Positions 21,295 through 32,679 of a DNA stretch of 42,203 bases are shown one piece after another; the first letter of the stretch is position 1; the number at the start of each line of letters is the position of its first letter. Both the position numbers and the translations under genes were made by a program. The stretch is from Reticulitermes lucifugus (lineage: Eukaryota > Arthropoda > Insecta > Blattodea > Rhinotermitidae), in the NCBI GenBank assembly GCA_026260175.1, contig JAKCWW010004280.1:1-42203 (forward strand), read 5' to 3'. The notes below the pieces were generated by a model. It saw only the letters and a program-made list of their open reading frames with translations. It was not told the DNA's origin and ran no database searches.

Positions 21295-22085
21295 CTCAGC
21301 TAATGGTTTTTTGTTGAAAGAATCACACAGAAGACTTAAATACAATACGTGTGACAAGCTTAGCGTTGAAGATCAAGGGAATACTATAGTTCAAAACGCA
21401 GGGACTGGCTCTGCCAACGACACAGTTTACATCACAGAAGATTTCTAAGTTTATGTATTAATTTCATAAAACACTAGTTGAAATGTACACGTAATAAGAG
21501 TAGCTGAAATACCCCACTGGAAGATGGCGCAGAAATATTAATGTCGATTGTAATGTGCATGAGACACGAAGAAGATAAGTGCGATAGTCCATCTAATGCA
21601 GGAAGTTCGCAGGTTACCGTGGGAACAGAACAGCAGCGTATCATAGACCTGCAGCGGCTTCTCCTCTCTGGTTCACCTCAGTGACGAACCACTCTGCTGT
21701 ATACAGATTGTATCTTCAACAGTCGATTCTCTACTCTTTGCTGCTTTTGTTGTGCTATTACATGCAGTTTTTCAGGAAAATAAGAATGAGTTTATTTCTT
21801 TGAGGCTGTCATCTTGAGGTATGTCTCACTTTTGATTGTGTCATAGACTTAACCACTTTTTTAATTTCCATTTACATAAACATCAAATGTGCGCCAATTT
21901 ATTTTGCATTGATTTTAAAGTAGCAGCAGATTCATTGAAAGAAGTTTATGGTCTTTTGGTTTCCACATAAGGCTGGTAATTTCTTGACCAGCTGAGCGAT
22001 TGTTGTATTTTTAATAAGTATTTAGCTCTATGGAGCGATTTTGTTAATAATTATGTACTAAGTTCGATATTGGTTTTTCACTTGA
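21295..22085. other. No feature recognised
   Basis: No repeat or gene signature. The frame at 21182-21448 begins inside the tail repeat and is not called. Confidence 0.5.
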
Positions 22086-22090
22086 TTGCC

Positions 22091-22140
22091 TGATATCGAC
22101 TTGAGACCCGCAAGGTGATATCGACTTGAGACCCGCAAGG
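22091..22140. repeat. Perfect 25-bp tandem duplication
   Basis: TGATATCGACTTGAGACCCG plus CAAGG occurs twice without a mismatch (22091-22115 and 22116-22140). It is followed by a looser CGAGATCCGTTTCGAGGTCGA stretch. The perfect identity suggests a recent event. Confidence 0.9.
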
Positions 22141-22144
22141 TCCA

Positions 22145-23495
22145 TTTCGAGATCCGTTTCGAGGTCGAATTTAAATTATGAATTGTATAGGTAAATGTTG
22201 GTCTCATTCCATTGAACTGAAAGCCCTGAAAATATGTAATGTGAAAAACATTTAGCATAAGGTAAAAATTTTATAAGGCAGTTTGAGGTCCGAAATGGCG
22301 GTACTAAATAACATAAAGTATGAAACACTAGCCTTGAATATCGGCTTGGTTTATGATTCTAATTCGTTTCCTTTATAGAATACCTTACTATTTATTTAGA
22401 ATCACGACCCTATATAAATACATATTTAATACAAACTTTTTCACAGATTTATTTCTTGGTTTGACAAATTTGAGGCTTTTTGCTTAGAGATTTCTGAAAA
22501 TATCTCAGAGGTAAAAGTGAGTAAATTCTCTTATTTTTCGTGTATTGATATTTTCTCGTAGTTTTATGAAATTCCGCTATAAGCTGTAAATTGTTTGGAT
22601 GATACAAAATATTTTAACACAAATGCGGGACATCATTATGATTGGCAGCTCTATAATATTGACACCTGTGACTATGTGAAAGCTGAAATACTTTACTGCC
22701 GTTCAAGGCATGAGAGTTATCTTACATATATGAATATTGTTTTTTAATTAAGGCATGTATTTTCAATTTTTTGAGTACATTTCGTCCGTATGTTAAGTAA
22801 TAAATAGCACGCCAGTGAATATAACAGTAAAACTTCGTGTGAAAATAAAATGTAGTTTATGAAGTTTTATTTAGCCTGCTAGCTCTAGAGTCTACATTCT
22901 TTGAATCACGTATTGAATACAGTTCAGTCCGTCTCACAACCTGTTACTTCTGGTTGGTGTAAGGAATGACACGGATTTGAAAAAAGAAGGCTTAGTTACA
23001 AGGACCGATGAAATTTATCTCTGCATAATAATTCTAAGAGTATCTTACAATGTCCTGTTCTTTAACACTTTCGCTTCACTTTGAAATGCCTCCGACGGGA
23101 AGAAAGTGACGTCACTCTGAGTAATTCATGGCCATATTGCAAACGAAACAAGCTGAATAAAATTAGTGGATCCGAGTCTTCGTGTATTGTAGTCCCTGAC
23201 AAATTTACAAGCTGAATGTAATCGTTCTTTACTCCATTATCAAATATTCAACACCTTAGAAAGGAATGCAGTATAATCGTGTGTCAGTGCGAGCAACCTT
23301 TACTTCTCGGTGTGGTATAAACCATTTCTTATAATAACATTGACAACCTCAAAGAAGTTTAAGGGTGGTGCACTAAGCAAGTATAAGTCTTATAACGTTT
23401 GGCAGGTAGGAAGTATGAAGCACATATTCAAAAGCTCCACGAGGGTTGTTACGGGTTCCCTAGCAGTTTAGTCTTTATATGATACTCGTTTCAGT
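22145..23495. other. No gene recognised; CRE-like palindrome at 23105-23116
   Basis: AT-rich DNA. AGTGACGTCACT at 23105-23116 is a 12-bp perfect palindrome centred on the CREB/ATF consensus TGACGTCA. No promoter or transcript evidence accompanies it. Confidence 0.4.
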
Positions 23496-23499
23496 TCAT

Positions 23500-23780
23500 T
23501 CTATATGACATTAATAGGTAAAGTAGTCCCATACAGGCCTAGGAAAGCCCTTAGGGCTCCAGGAGGTCGAGGCTCCCAGGTTTTTAGNNNNNNNNNNNNN
23601 NNNNNNNNNNNNNNNNNNNNNNNNNNNNNNNNNNNNNNNNNNNNNNNNNNNNNNNNNNNNNNNNNNNNNNNNNNNNNNNNNNNNNNNNNNNNNNNNNNNN
23701 NNNNCGAACCCGCGACGTTCCGGTTTGTAGCGCAGTGCCTCAACCAACGGCGCCACCGCGTGCCCCTCTATATGACATTA
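23500..23780 (-). mobile_element. tRNA-derived SINE interrupted by an assembly gap
   Basis: Perfect 14-bp direct repeats TCTATATGACATTA (23500-23513 and 23767-23780) bracket the element. On the minus strand it starts GGGGCACGCGGTGGCGCCGT, a tRNA-like head, continues to GTCGCGGGTTCG (B box, adjoining the gap) and, after the gap, ends CTGTATGGGACTACTTTACC. Positions 23588-23704 are N (117 bases). This family differs from the tRNA-Leu-like SINE by having no A tail and a TTTACC-type 3' end. Open frames across the gap contain only unknown residues and are meaningless. Confidence 0.8.
23588..23704. other. Assembly gap (117 N)
   Basis: A run of unknown bases inside the SINE at 23500-23780, most likely a repeat the assembler could not resolve. 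Confidence 0.99.
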
Positions 23781-23784
23781 CACA

Positions 23785-24650
23785 ATTAGAAACGGCGCAC
23801 ACAGCGAATAAAGTGGTTTCAAGTATTTATTTTAATGCAACGTGAAACCAAAGTTTCATTCAACTAGCAACTTGATTTACGATATCAAAAGGCAAAATGC
23901 CCACACTTTACTGTCTGTAAATAGTTGCTTCAGACTCAGGTTAATCAAATTGTTAAGTCTATACATATAAAAATGCGTGGCGTATACTTTTATTTCGTTC
24001 CTATATAGGATCGCCGTTTTAGCCTGGAATGTATTCGATCTGTAATTCAGCTGCTTTCCTTGTCACTTCCAGCGTACCTTAATTAACCGCAGGTGTAACT
24101 TCCGACATTCTGCCTTTTAAACCTTGTTTTGTCCTTGAATACCTTCAGGTTACTCTTCTTGTGCACGAGGTAGATAAGCACGAGTTCCAGGTTCCTATGT
24201 TGACAGAGTGAACCCCTCCGAAACTGCGTGGGTGGCCGCGAAGGCGTGATCGTGATGTACACTGTGTCGTCCCTTGTTAATTGCATTATAAATGATACAA
24301 CATGGAGAATCAAGTGGCTTTAGGTACAGCCGCGTCTATAACGGGCTTACAAGTATCCCGCCTGAGGTAAGTTTCTGTTTAATTGTGTCTTTACGCAGAA
24401 AGGACGAAAGGTGTCGATATTAGATTTGATGGTGGTTATGACGATAAAACGCGAGAAAGGGGTTGAGCTCGGAACGTGACCTGCACCAATGCCTTGAGTC
24501 GAGAAATACTTATTTGTGTTAGCACCTGATCATCATATGGAAGTTCGCTAACAATAAACTCTGATATAATTAAATTTTATACTCCTTAGGTCACACATCT
24601 TTAACTGTAAGTGTTATTAATTCGTGTCACTACACGTGTTTTAGATTAAC
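23785..24650. other. No gene recognised; unassigned frame at 24083-24313
   Basis: The minus-strand frame 24083-24313 (76 codons) is locally less AT-rich than its surroundings but matches no domain I know. A good donor-like string GAG/GTAAGT lies at about 24364 on the opposite strand. It is left uncalled. Confidence 0.4.
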
Positions 24651-24655
24651 CATTT

Positions 24656-24705
24656 AAATACTTGTGGTAAGTATTTGTACCACCTACTATCACAGTGAGG
24701 CACTC
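24656..24705 (+). mobile_element. Left-end remnant of piggyBac-like MITE, copy E
   Basis: TTAA (24656-24659) is followed by CCATTTAAATACTTGTGG and TATTTGTACCACC, which align with the left 40 bp of copy B and of the copy at 26915. Homology stops before 24710, so only the end survives. Confidence 0.45.
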
Positions 24706-24709
24706 TCTC

Positions 24710-26910
24710 TACCAGCACAGTCTATTTTTTGTTTTTATGAAGCTCAAATTCTTCTTCTTTCTTTATCGTGTCCGGACCATTAAATTAAAGATTTTTTGCC
24801 CAGTATTGGGCTACGTCAAATCCTTTTTTATTTGCAAGCCATACATCCTCGAGGGTACATTTCTGGGGGCAGTCCCTGCATGATAGGAAATGTCTCATAT
24901 CTTTACTGTCCGGTGTTGGAAGGATTAGCCGTCTATTAATAGACGTTCCCAGGGGACGCCGTCAATGGTACTTTCCAGATGGCACGGTCACAGTATCATT
25001 GCACACGTGTAGGCTCCTTCCTTGTCCCCCAAGCTCAAATTAAAAGCGACGATATACCTAAACAATATTAACATATAGGTCTTTATATTGGACACGTACA
25101 TTGTTGTCTGTGAGGTATGAACTGAAGTTTATGTATAGTCCAAGACTCAGCTCATTGACCACAGAAGCTGGAGAAATATGGGTAAAGAGTTAAGTCAGTT
25201 GTGCATTTCTTAGAGTGTCGCAAAGCTTGGTCCAGAAGTGTATAACTTAGGTGAATGTCAAGCTTCAAAGGGTTAACCTTCTTCCTGCACCCCGAATGAG
25301 CTGCATGAACACTGTAAACTGTAACGGGACTCTCCAGTCTCATAACTAACACAGGAAGGTTTTCAATGCAAAGGAAGGAAGTGTTTGCACTTGTTCAATA
25401 GAGCCACTAGACGCGAAATAATATGACGTCATACATCTTTTCTCTCGATGTTTGAAGCTCTGACGGCTTTCTTTATGAAAACTACTGAACTTCTGTCTCT
25501 ACTATGTGACACTGTATAGTATGGTAAAAGTTTACCGTCTTTCGGATGATCCTGGTGCATTTGTCTTTTTAGGACAAAAGCAGAATTTTCTTTCAGATGT
25601 CTGTAATTACGATAAAAACTAGAATTTTAGCCTACCATTCTTCCGAAAAAGGAATTGGATGTAAGTAGCTTCTTGCTATCTCCATTCTATGTGTATTTAT
25701 GTATCTGTGTATCTGTGGCTCCATAATTTTAGCTTTTTAAAAACTTAAATGGTTTTCATAAAATTTGGTGTGAATAATTGCCATTAGTGAACACCGCACC
25801 GCCATAATTTCCAATTTTTTATCATGAGTAACAACAATATTGCCGACGCGTGCCTGCGAGACGCGGGAGCGACAGTAGCGCCACTTCTTCGTCCTGAGAT
25901 GGTGGGAGGATGTGGAACTTAGATACACAGCTTCAGGTAAAATAAATGTTTTTGAACAGTGTAGTAAAACAAGATATCAGGCGTGCGAATATATGATTTA
26001 GTTGGCTAGACATAATGAACCTTTGATGCTAGATAAGCAGAAATCTAATTATATACAATAGAAAAGTAGGCTTTCAGTTCTGTGCGAATCTCCTGGTTAT
26101 AGCTCTATTACTTACATCACAATAATGCTTAAAACTTTTCCATATTTCTGAAATATTGCTAGCTCTATGACTTTTAATATTACAACGCTTTTCTATAGTA
26201 ATTGAATGCTGAATAAAATGTACGTATGTATATTTTTTTTCGGGATGAGTGTTTGACCCTGCTCTTTAAGACAAGTGAGGGGGGTGGATGAAATCACGAC
26301 TGAATCTAGCACTGATCGTGAGAGAGCGATGTGACGTGGAAATGTAAAAGGAAGATAGACATACAAGAGAAGGCAGACAGCTGACGATAATGCTATTTAT
26401 GCGTAACATGTTAATGTGGTGATGACTTCACAGGTTTTATGAACAGCCTGTCAGAAGACTCTGGGTTCGAGTATAGCGAAAGAAAGAAGGATAAGGCAAA
26501 TGCTTTTTATTTGTTGACGTGATCGCTAAGAATAAACTGATACCGCTACAGATCATTCGCCTTGGGCAGGCAAATGTTGGGCAGGGGGACCCTAGGAAAG
26601 GTAATGTTAAAAGTACTAGTGAATTTAATTACATGTGCATAACATTTTGAATTGTCCAGGTTTTAAAATCAAGTGCTAAGTAAAATATTTGGATCTAAGA
26701 AGGATGTGTAAGTTAGGGGCTTAAGATGTGAAGGTGAAATCTGCATAAGAAAAATTCTGGCATTTGATCAGATCAGTTAGGATTAGTAAGAGGGTAAAGG
26801 CTCGTAGGTTATGAAGGCGTGTTTTTGTGCTTTTGATCTGGGTGAACAGGAAGTCTTGATAGGGCAATCTCTTGAAAGAAGTCCACTTGGAATCTTAAAA
26901 AAATGCTAGA
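24710..26910. other. No gene recognised; CRE-like site at 25424-25431
   Basis: TGACGTCA is present at 25424-25431. CTTCAAAGGGTTAA near 25264-25277 resembles a MITE right end, but no body is upstream. The segment 25690-25770 resembles the repeat at 3310-3720. No coding signature is seen. Confidence 0.4.
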
Positions 26911-26914
26911 TAAC

Positions 26915-27010
26915 ATTGACTTTAAATGCCAGTTGCATATATTTGTACCACCAGGTTTAACCTTAGGAGGCTCTGCATTTTGTCCAGAGAGTTAATTTGT
27001 ATATCCGTAT
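26915..27010 (+). mobile_element. Left-half remnant of piggyBac-like MITE, copy D
   Basis: CTTTAAATGCCAGTTG, TTGTACCACCAGGTTTAA and CATTTTGTCCAGAG align in order with the left part of copies A and B, but the TTAA boundary and the right half are not recognisable. An old, diverged copy. Confidence 0.5.
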
Positions 27011-27178
27011 GAATCTTCCCTATCTAAAATATTTACCATTTGGTCTTTCTAATGCAGAGTTTGTTAACTTTTCTTGTGCCATAAACCTGTTTGAGGGTCT
27101 GTTGAAACCTACCGACCCGTTCTCAGAAAAAATGTATTAAAACGTATAGAATAAAATACGTATAGAATCTATATTTGT

Positions 27179-27209
27179 ATATTACAATCTATATCATAGA
27201 TTGTAATAT
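27179..27209. repeat. Perfect 14-bp hairpin, 3-nt loop
   Basis: ATATTACAATCTAT (27179-27192) and ATAGATTGTAATAT (27196-27209) are exact inverted complements around ATC. It stands in AT-rich DNA next to repeated CGTATAGAAT words (27143-27168). Confidence 0.85.
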
Positions 27210-27214
27210 GAAGG

Positions 27215-28430
27215 AAACCAAATACAGTTTTCAAAATATTAAAAAATAACAGATATGTAATACGGTAATATACATGCTTTTTATTAATCTATTAAATAAA
27301 AAACAAGAAAATAAATAAATTTAAAAGGTAGGCAAGTTGAAATAAATTTAGTTTTTTAAAGACATGTCAGTGCGAAGGCAAATGCATTCTGGTTTCCCTT
27401 TCTTAGGCTATAATAATTTTAGATAGTGAGATTTATTGAAGTTAACAAACATTTTTGGAATCTAGAAGCCGTAAATTATTTTCATGCCTATTGAATGAAA
27501 AGCTAAATTTCAGTGAGAGGTTAGTGAAAATAAATTTGTAATTTTTTCCCAATCCAAGTTCACGGACTCCCTGAAATCTATCCACGCACCCAAACGGCTG
27601 TTCTAATGAAAGCACACTTTCTTCTGCTTGAGGAACGAACTTAATCATTATTTAAAACGTAGTTTAATTTTCGTCTTCAAAGGGATGTGAAAAGAGGCTT
27701 TGGAAACCAGAATTCTGCTCAAGTGGATGGCGAGTTTGAATCTTCTTGCTTACACAGTGTTTGGGAATTATCTGGCGAAGGAAAATCGAAAATAAAAAAA
27801 ATACACATTAAAAACAAGAGCATGTCTTATCTATACTTTTACTGTTCTTAAGTAACTAATTTACATGAACATAAGAAAACATATACATTTTATGTGTAAT
27901 CTTATTATAATTATTTTTGTAATTTTTTCCCCCTTATGAAGAAGGGAATACGGTCCTTATACATCTGTGTATACCTGCATGTTAATTCTCTTGTTTGATG
28001 GAGTGGCATGTGTATTTCTTGTTGTTGCCGCAGTGGGGTGTTAGTGTACCTATTTTGTTCGGTCATTTGCCACTCTTCAGGAGGCCAGTTAGTTCGTCCG
28101 TTCCTCACCGTGTTGACCAACAAACTAGCAACTGAAATGCATTAACCCGGAGGGAAAGACGTTAGACGCTATAAGCTTCTCATCTTCTTACTATGCTCCG
28201 AATGTACTCTAACTACTTCTCAGTTGTTAGGTAGTAGGCGTTAAAATTTGAACGGAAATGTCAACTCCTATGTCTAGCGACGATTTCCGAAGATAAACCT
28301 CTCACCGATCAACTCCTGCAATATAGCCTTTGTGGAACGTTCTGTTTTCACTTCGTTTAATATATAATCAGTGTACTTGTAAAAGTTCGGATAGCCATCT
28401 TGACAGAAGGAATACAAGAACGGTAATAGT
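27215..28430. other. No feature recognised
   Basis: The 70-codon minus-strand frame at 27911-28123 is polar and Gln-rich (PLRQQQEIHMPLHQ) but has no recognisable domain. Confidence 0.45.
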
Positions 28431-28436
28431 CTAGAC

Positions 28437-28500
28437 CAGTGCTTTTCAAACTTTTTCGTCTGTGGAACCCTTTAACAGGCTGAAATATTTCACACAATCC
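28437..28500 (+). mobile_element. hAT-like transposon terminus, partial
   Basis: CAGTGCTTTTCAAACTTTTT then CGTCTGTGGAACCCTTTAAC is the classic look of a hAT-superfamily end (CAGNG...TTCTCAAAC...TGGAACCC). The expected inverted partner GTTTGAAAAGCACTG was not found downstream, so either the right end is lost or the likeness is partial. Confidence 0.4.
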
Positions 28501-28504
28501 TACC

Positions 28505-29525
28505 TCTGTTTTTGGTTTAACAATATAAGAATGTTGACTGTAGGCTATCTCTTTTCTTTTTTGCTTGTAGGCTTCATGGTATATTTTAATTCTGAGGTTC
28601 TGACACGTCAGATTTGCCTCATAATATTGCATATAGTTCCACAGATGTGAAACCTTTACACATTCAACGCAAAACCCTTGCAGATTTGCTTAAAACCTAC
28701 ACATCTTATTCTAGGAACTCTGGATTCTAAACACTGTACAGAGACAAAGACTTGGTTCCTACTATTGATTGCCGATAGTACCAATGACTTATCGTGCAAT
28801 ATATCTGAATGAAATGGAACTACTTCTTCACTAGACCTGTATAGATGTGATTATACAATACGTCGACATTCAGTCAGGTAAGAAAGATTAAAAAAAGGGA
28901 TTTTACCTATAAAATGTGGACTGAGAATACATATGCAGAATACTATGTTTGAAAATATGCACCGTATTTCTACTACTTTTCCTGTCCATGTTAGATGATA
29001 CCAGTGTTTGTAAGCACCCTTTCACACGCAAAGGTATAGCCGACTATTTAATATCAGTCAAAACGTGGTGTCATTTGTCAGTGGCAAGTATGAGATATGC
29101 AGGGTCTTGTGTATTTAGAAGATGTTTATGTGGGGGGATAGGAATCTGTCTCTGATGAGAAGGGGTGTAGTGCGGGAGGAAGGGGGCAGGTAGGGACGAA
29201 CATTCTTTAAACATACCCGAGCAACATTCCTCGTGTGTGTTAGAGTAAGTAATTGTCCCTCGTGACATTTCCCATGAAAATAATGTAGTTCTATTAACTG
29301 ACACAAGTAACTGTTCATGTAACAAGTTACAGTTTTCTTACGGTCGGTGTTTGTCTTACTTTTTTTTCATATTAGTTGCTTATAATGTTGTAATTGTTAT
29401 AAAGGCGTTACGTAGAGTCAAAGTTGGGGTAAATAATGTAGCGGTCCTTAGGTGATCCGTGACTGACAATATGATCGTAGCCACATCTCTGTAAATGACT
29501 TAAGCATTTAGACTTCAATCAATAG
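28505..29525. other. No feature recognised
   Basis: Frames at 28949-29155 and 29071-29325 overlap on opposite strands and have no recognisable content. Confidence 0.45.
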
Positions 29526-29526
29526 A

Positions 29527-30210
29527 TCATCATCATTATGTAGTCTGTCTTACGACAGGTCCATAGCCTCTTCGAAAGCCAGTTTTCCACAGAGTGCGAT
29601 TAGTGCTTCCTCTTTCAATTTCCAGTATCCTCTCTTTTCCTCAAGGTCATCAAGTAGGCTCTTAAGTCTTCTACCTCGTCGTCCCGTCACTTCTATCTTT
29701 CCCTGTATCTTTTCTTCAATAACGTGTTTATAAGGCAGTTCCTAAGCAAGATGTGACCAATCCAATTAGCCTTACTAGTTTTCATTGTATATATGATATT
29801 CCTCTCCTCTTTGACTCTATGTATTACTTCTTCATTTCTCACACTATCGGTACAACTGATCTCCATTCTTCTCCAGCACCACATTTCAAAACTTTCCAGG
29901 TATTTCCGATCTGCTTTCCGAACTCTCTAAGTTTCAACACCATACAAAGCTATGCTTCAAATGTAGCACTTTACTAGTTTCTTCCCTAAATTTTAAATCA
30001 ATTTGCTGGTGAAAAGAGTCTTCTTCTTCTGGAATGCTGCTTTTGTCATGGCATTCCTGGATTTAATTGCAATTGTACGTCTTGCGTCGTTGGTTATGAC
30101 GCTACCCATATATTTGAAATATTCCACATTCTTCTGTTGGTTTTGATCTAACATAATCTGTATTGGCGATGGTTGCCTTGAGATTCTCTTTACCTCAATA
30201 AGACAGATAA
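29527..30210 (-). pseudogene. Non-LTR retrotransposon 3' fragment (RT C-terminus), broken
   Basis: On the minus strand the reading begins near VKRISRQPSPIQIM and passes NVEYFKYMGSVITNDARR, VRKADRKYLESFEMWCWRRM, RNEEVIHRVKEERN, KANWIGHILLRN and RRGRR...LLDDLEEKRGYWKLKEEAL. It ends at CGPVVRQTT-like text with a stop at 29536-29538 and an (ATG)n tail. This is the C-terminal third of an insect endonuclease/reverse transcriptase, recognised from memory. Defects: a tryptophan codon in the VET-W region is now TAG, one base is lost in LINT versus the expected frame, and a further shift lies just before the terminus. The fragment is 5'-truncated near 30210, as expected of target-primed reverse transcription. 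Confidence 0.85.
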
Positions 30211-30214
30211 ATTG

Positions 30215-31225
30215 TTTTCCTTGATGACGGAAAAATAAAGGGCCAAAACCCGTCCCTCAACTAAGCAAAATGGTAAAAATGCTCTAAAGACTGTCGGAGT
30301 GCAATATTGTTAGAAATTACTATAACATTAAGATGGATCTGATGCCAGAAATTTAACGAAGGAAAATTTGTTACAGCGAATTCAAAAGGGCGTTTAAAGT
30401 TCATACTGAAAAAAAGAACATGTCATATATGGAGTGTGAGATCGGCGACTACAAACTATTTTCTGGTCGATTTTATTGCATGATGTAAACGAGGCGTTCT
30501 GAACAGAACTTTCGAGGTCTAAGTCCCTAATATCAGCATTTGTAGCCATACGCATCTGTTAGTTTATTTGGTGTTGTGAAGAATTTATTACTTAACTACA
30601 AATTCTTTGTGAGTTAAATCTGTCGGCTGTCACCTTAAAGATTCTCAGTTCTCTACTATCGTAACTGTTGACATAAAACACTACTTTAGTAATGTGTAGA
30701 TACGTTTATGATCTATCTCGTAATAAACGTAACATATCTGACTCCATTGGTTCATTACTTATTTCTGCTACATGGGGTGCTAACAAACATTTTCGCACAG
30801 CCCCCATATTCTTATTTGACATTAAAAATATTACCTAAAAATTGCGGGTATATTATAAATTGTTACCTTATATCATTTTTAGACCTAAAAGTAAGAAATG
30901 CTAATAGGGCTCTCGCTGCACATTTTCGCACTCCCACCGTGTTGTTAATGTTGTTTAAAAACAATTAAGACTTTTAGCATTGGAGGGCCTTCCAATAGCA
31001 AAATACCCACAACAAAGTTTGTAAAAATGTGTCACTTGGTTTAAAAGATGAAGTGTGTAACAAATACAGACAGTATCACGGTCTGAAAAGCTTCCTATTC
31101 TGGTTTCTAGAAAGGGAATTTGCCTGGTATTAGGGAAGTTAATTTCTTAAATATAACATGGATATGGGCTTTTAATCGTGTACTCCAATTTCATTAAATA
31201 ATGCAATAAACATAGTATTAAATGG
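30215..31225. other. No feature recognised
   Basis: The 86-codon frame at 30708-30968 is hydrophobic at its start but has no recognisable domain and AT-driven codons. Confidence 0.45.
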
Positions 31226-31230
31226 CTTCC

Positions 31231-31261
31231 CTGAAGATGGCCGAGAAGTCCGAAACATGTA
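31231..31261 (+). repeat. Hammerhead-like tail motif
   Basis: CTGAAGATGGCCGAGAAGTC is followed by CGAAACATGTA. The CTGANGA box, GAAA, self-complementary ACATGT and A are all intact, but stem II is weak (GG/CC plus one more pair). No inverted partner was found upstream within about 300 bp. Confidence 0.45.
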
Positions 31262-31264
31262 AGA

Positions 31265-31990
31265 GAGGCTAAAGAATAACTGTGTACGTGATACATGAAT
31301 GTGTACCTTGTTGGTTCTGTTATTTGATAGACGGAGTTTATTCTGCGAATGCGGTAGCCGGTACTATTCTAAGTGCGTGATTGATATTATAATCTAGCAT
31401 AACCGCTTTTATTTCCGGCATGTGAAGACATGCTAGTATTTGTTCCTATAAGACTCCAAGGTGTGTTGATTTCACAAGGGATCGGCTGTGTGCAAGGAAT
31501 GTGTTGGCCCATTTCACGTAACCTGAGAAGAACGACCTCTCGGACCTGCCGCTTCTGCCTATTTCCCATGAAGGTGTAGGGTCACTCCGTGAGTCTGTGA
31601 AGGAAGTTCTTTCAATCCCAGGTGTTGCAGCTTCAAGCGTGGGTGGGGGTCTGTGTGGAAGGGGGGAGGTCACTATAGGCCTAGTAACTAATGTGTGACC
31701 CTACGAAACATCCATAGTCCAGGGTCGAGTCACGATGCGAATGACCCATCTCTCACTACCGAAAGATAAAGCAAGTTCTGCCCACAAACGATTAAATCCT
31801 TTACGTTAAAAGAAAATACTCTTAACTTATTGCTTCACCGTCGTCACGTAGAAATTCTGTTTAGCTTCAATACTTCATGTAGTTCAGATACACTGAGTGA
31901 ACCGTGCGCATACACGTGAGTGATACCTGTAGCTTTACGTTTCGGCTGGTTTAACCATGTAAATTATGAAGTTCGTCTGAATATTTATAA
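31265..31990. other. No feature recognised
   Basis: The segment 31500-31680 is GC-richer than its neighbours and opens two overlapping minus-strand frames (31387-31569 and 31446-31673). Neither is recognisable. Confidence 0.4.
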
Positions 31991-31993
31991 ATT

Positions 31994-32128
31994 CAGTGCT
32001 TGAAGATTCAAGTCTTCTGAGATGTTACGATGTGTCGACTGGCAAATATTTACAGACGTTTCGGGGATGAGTACTTACCAGTCTACTGAGCGTAACGTTT
32101 CAGAAGACTCGAATCTTCAACAATACTG
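31994..32128. repeat. Head-to-head pair of retroelement tails, pair 4
   Basis: The complement of 31994-32053 and the plus strand 32071-32128 align over about 58 positions with roughly 45 matches. Both carry CAGAAGACTYGAATCTTCAA. The centre (32054-32070) keeps CGTTTCGG, which is GAAACG on the minus strand and leads into the left copy as GAAACGTCTGTAAATAT. The 88-codon frame starting at 32022 arises from this repeat. Confidence 0.7.
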
Positions 32129-32512
32129 CTGTGAGTATTTCGAGTATCACAAATCAGTTCCTACATCAGAGAAGCAGCACTGGCTTTACAGTGCAATGCA
32201 AACGAGTCAATACTGTTTAGACATAACACAACTGATTTTCAGAATCACACAAAAGTCTCAAGTGCCGTCTGTGGGCAAAATGTAGCCGTTTAACTTTGAA
32301 ACAGATGATGCACGTAGCAACAATAATGCTTGTAAAGATAATCACGTGAAAGTATACGTCAGAGAAAATTGGATTCGAAAATTGGCCACAAGTTTTTTGC
32401 ATATTCGTGTGTTATTTAACGAGTTTTTAGCTACGTTTTTTATTAATCTGATGAAAAACATATTGAAAGGAATAGCCTATTTTAAGTACCTGTATTGTCA
32501 ATTTAAGATTAC

Positions 32513-32676
32513 GGGCGTCTGGGAATATGACAGCTGTAGTCTGGTACATAGTTAGCCACTTTTGGAGGAATGCGTTGCCTCTATATTCAGCATATTTAGA
32601 AGAGTAGAGACATGTTTCTTCGAATTGTCTGTAAATATCTACCAGATACCACGGCGTCACATACCAAAAGACAGCA
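32513..32676. repeat. Head-to-head pair of retroelement tails, pair 5
   Basis: The right copy (plus, 32613-32676) reads TTCGAATTGTCTGTAAATAT then CTACCAGATACCACGGCGTC then ACATACCAAAAGACAGC. The left copy (complement of 32513-32553) reads ACTATGTACCAGACTACAGC then TGTCATATTCCCAGACGCCC. Both match one consensus. GAATTGTC in the right copy is a decayed GAAACGTC. This pair is 385 bp from pair 4 and of the same family. Confidence 0.5.
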
Positions 32677-32679
32677 ATA

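Noticed and set aside
23501..23789. Frames across the run of unknown bases
   Set aside because: They consist largely of unknown residues within a SINE.
24083..24313. 76-codon minus-strand frame with protein-like composition
   Set aside because: No recognisable family and no acceptor or promoter evidence; left as unassigned.
28357..28650. Frames across the hAT-like terminus
   Set aside because: Overlapping on both strands and starting inside transposon-end sequence.
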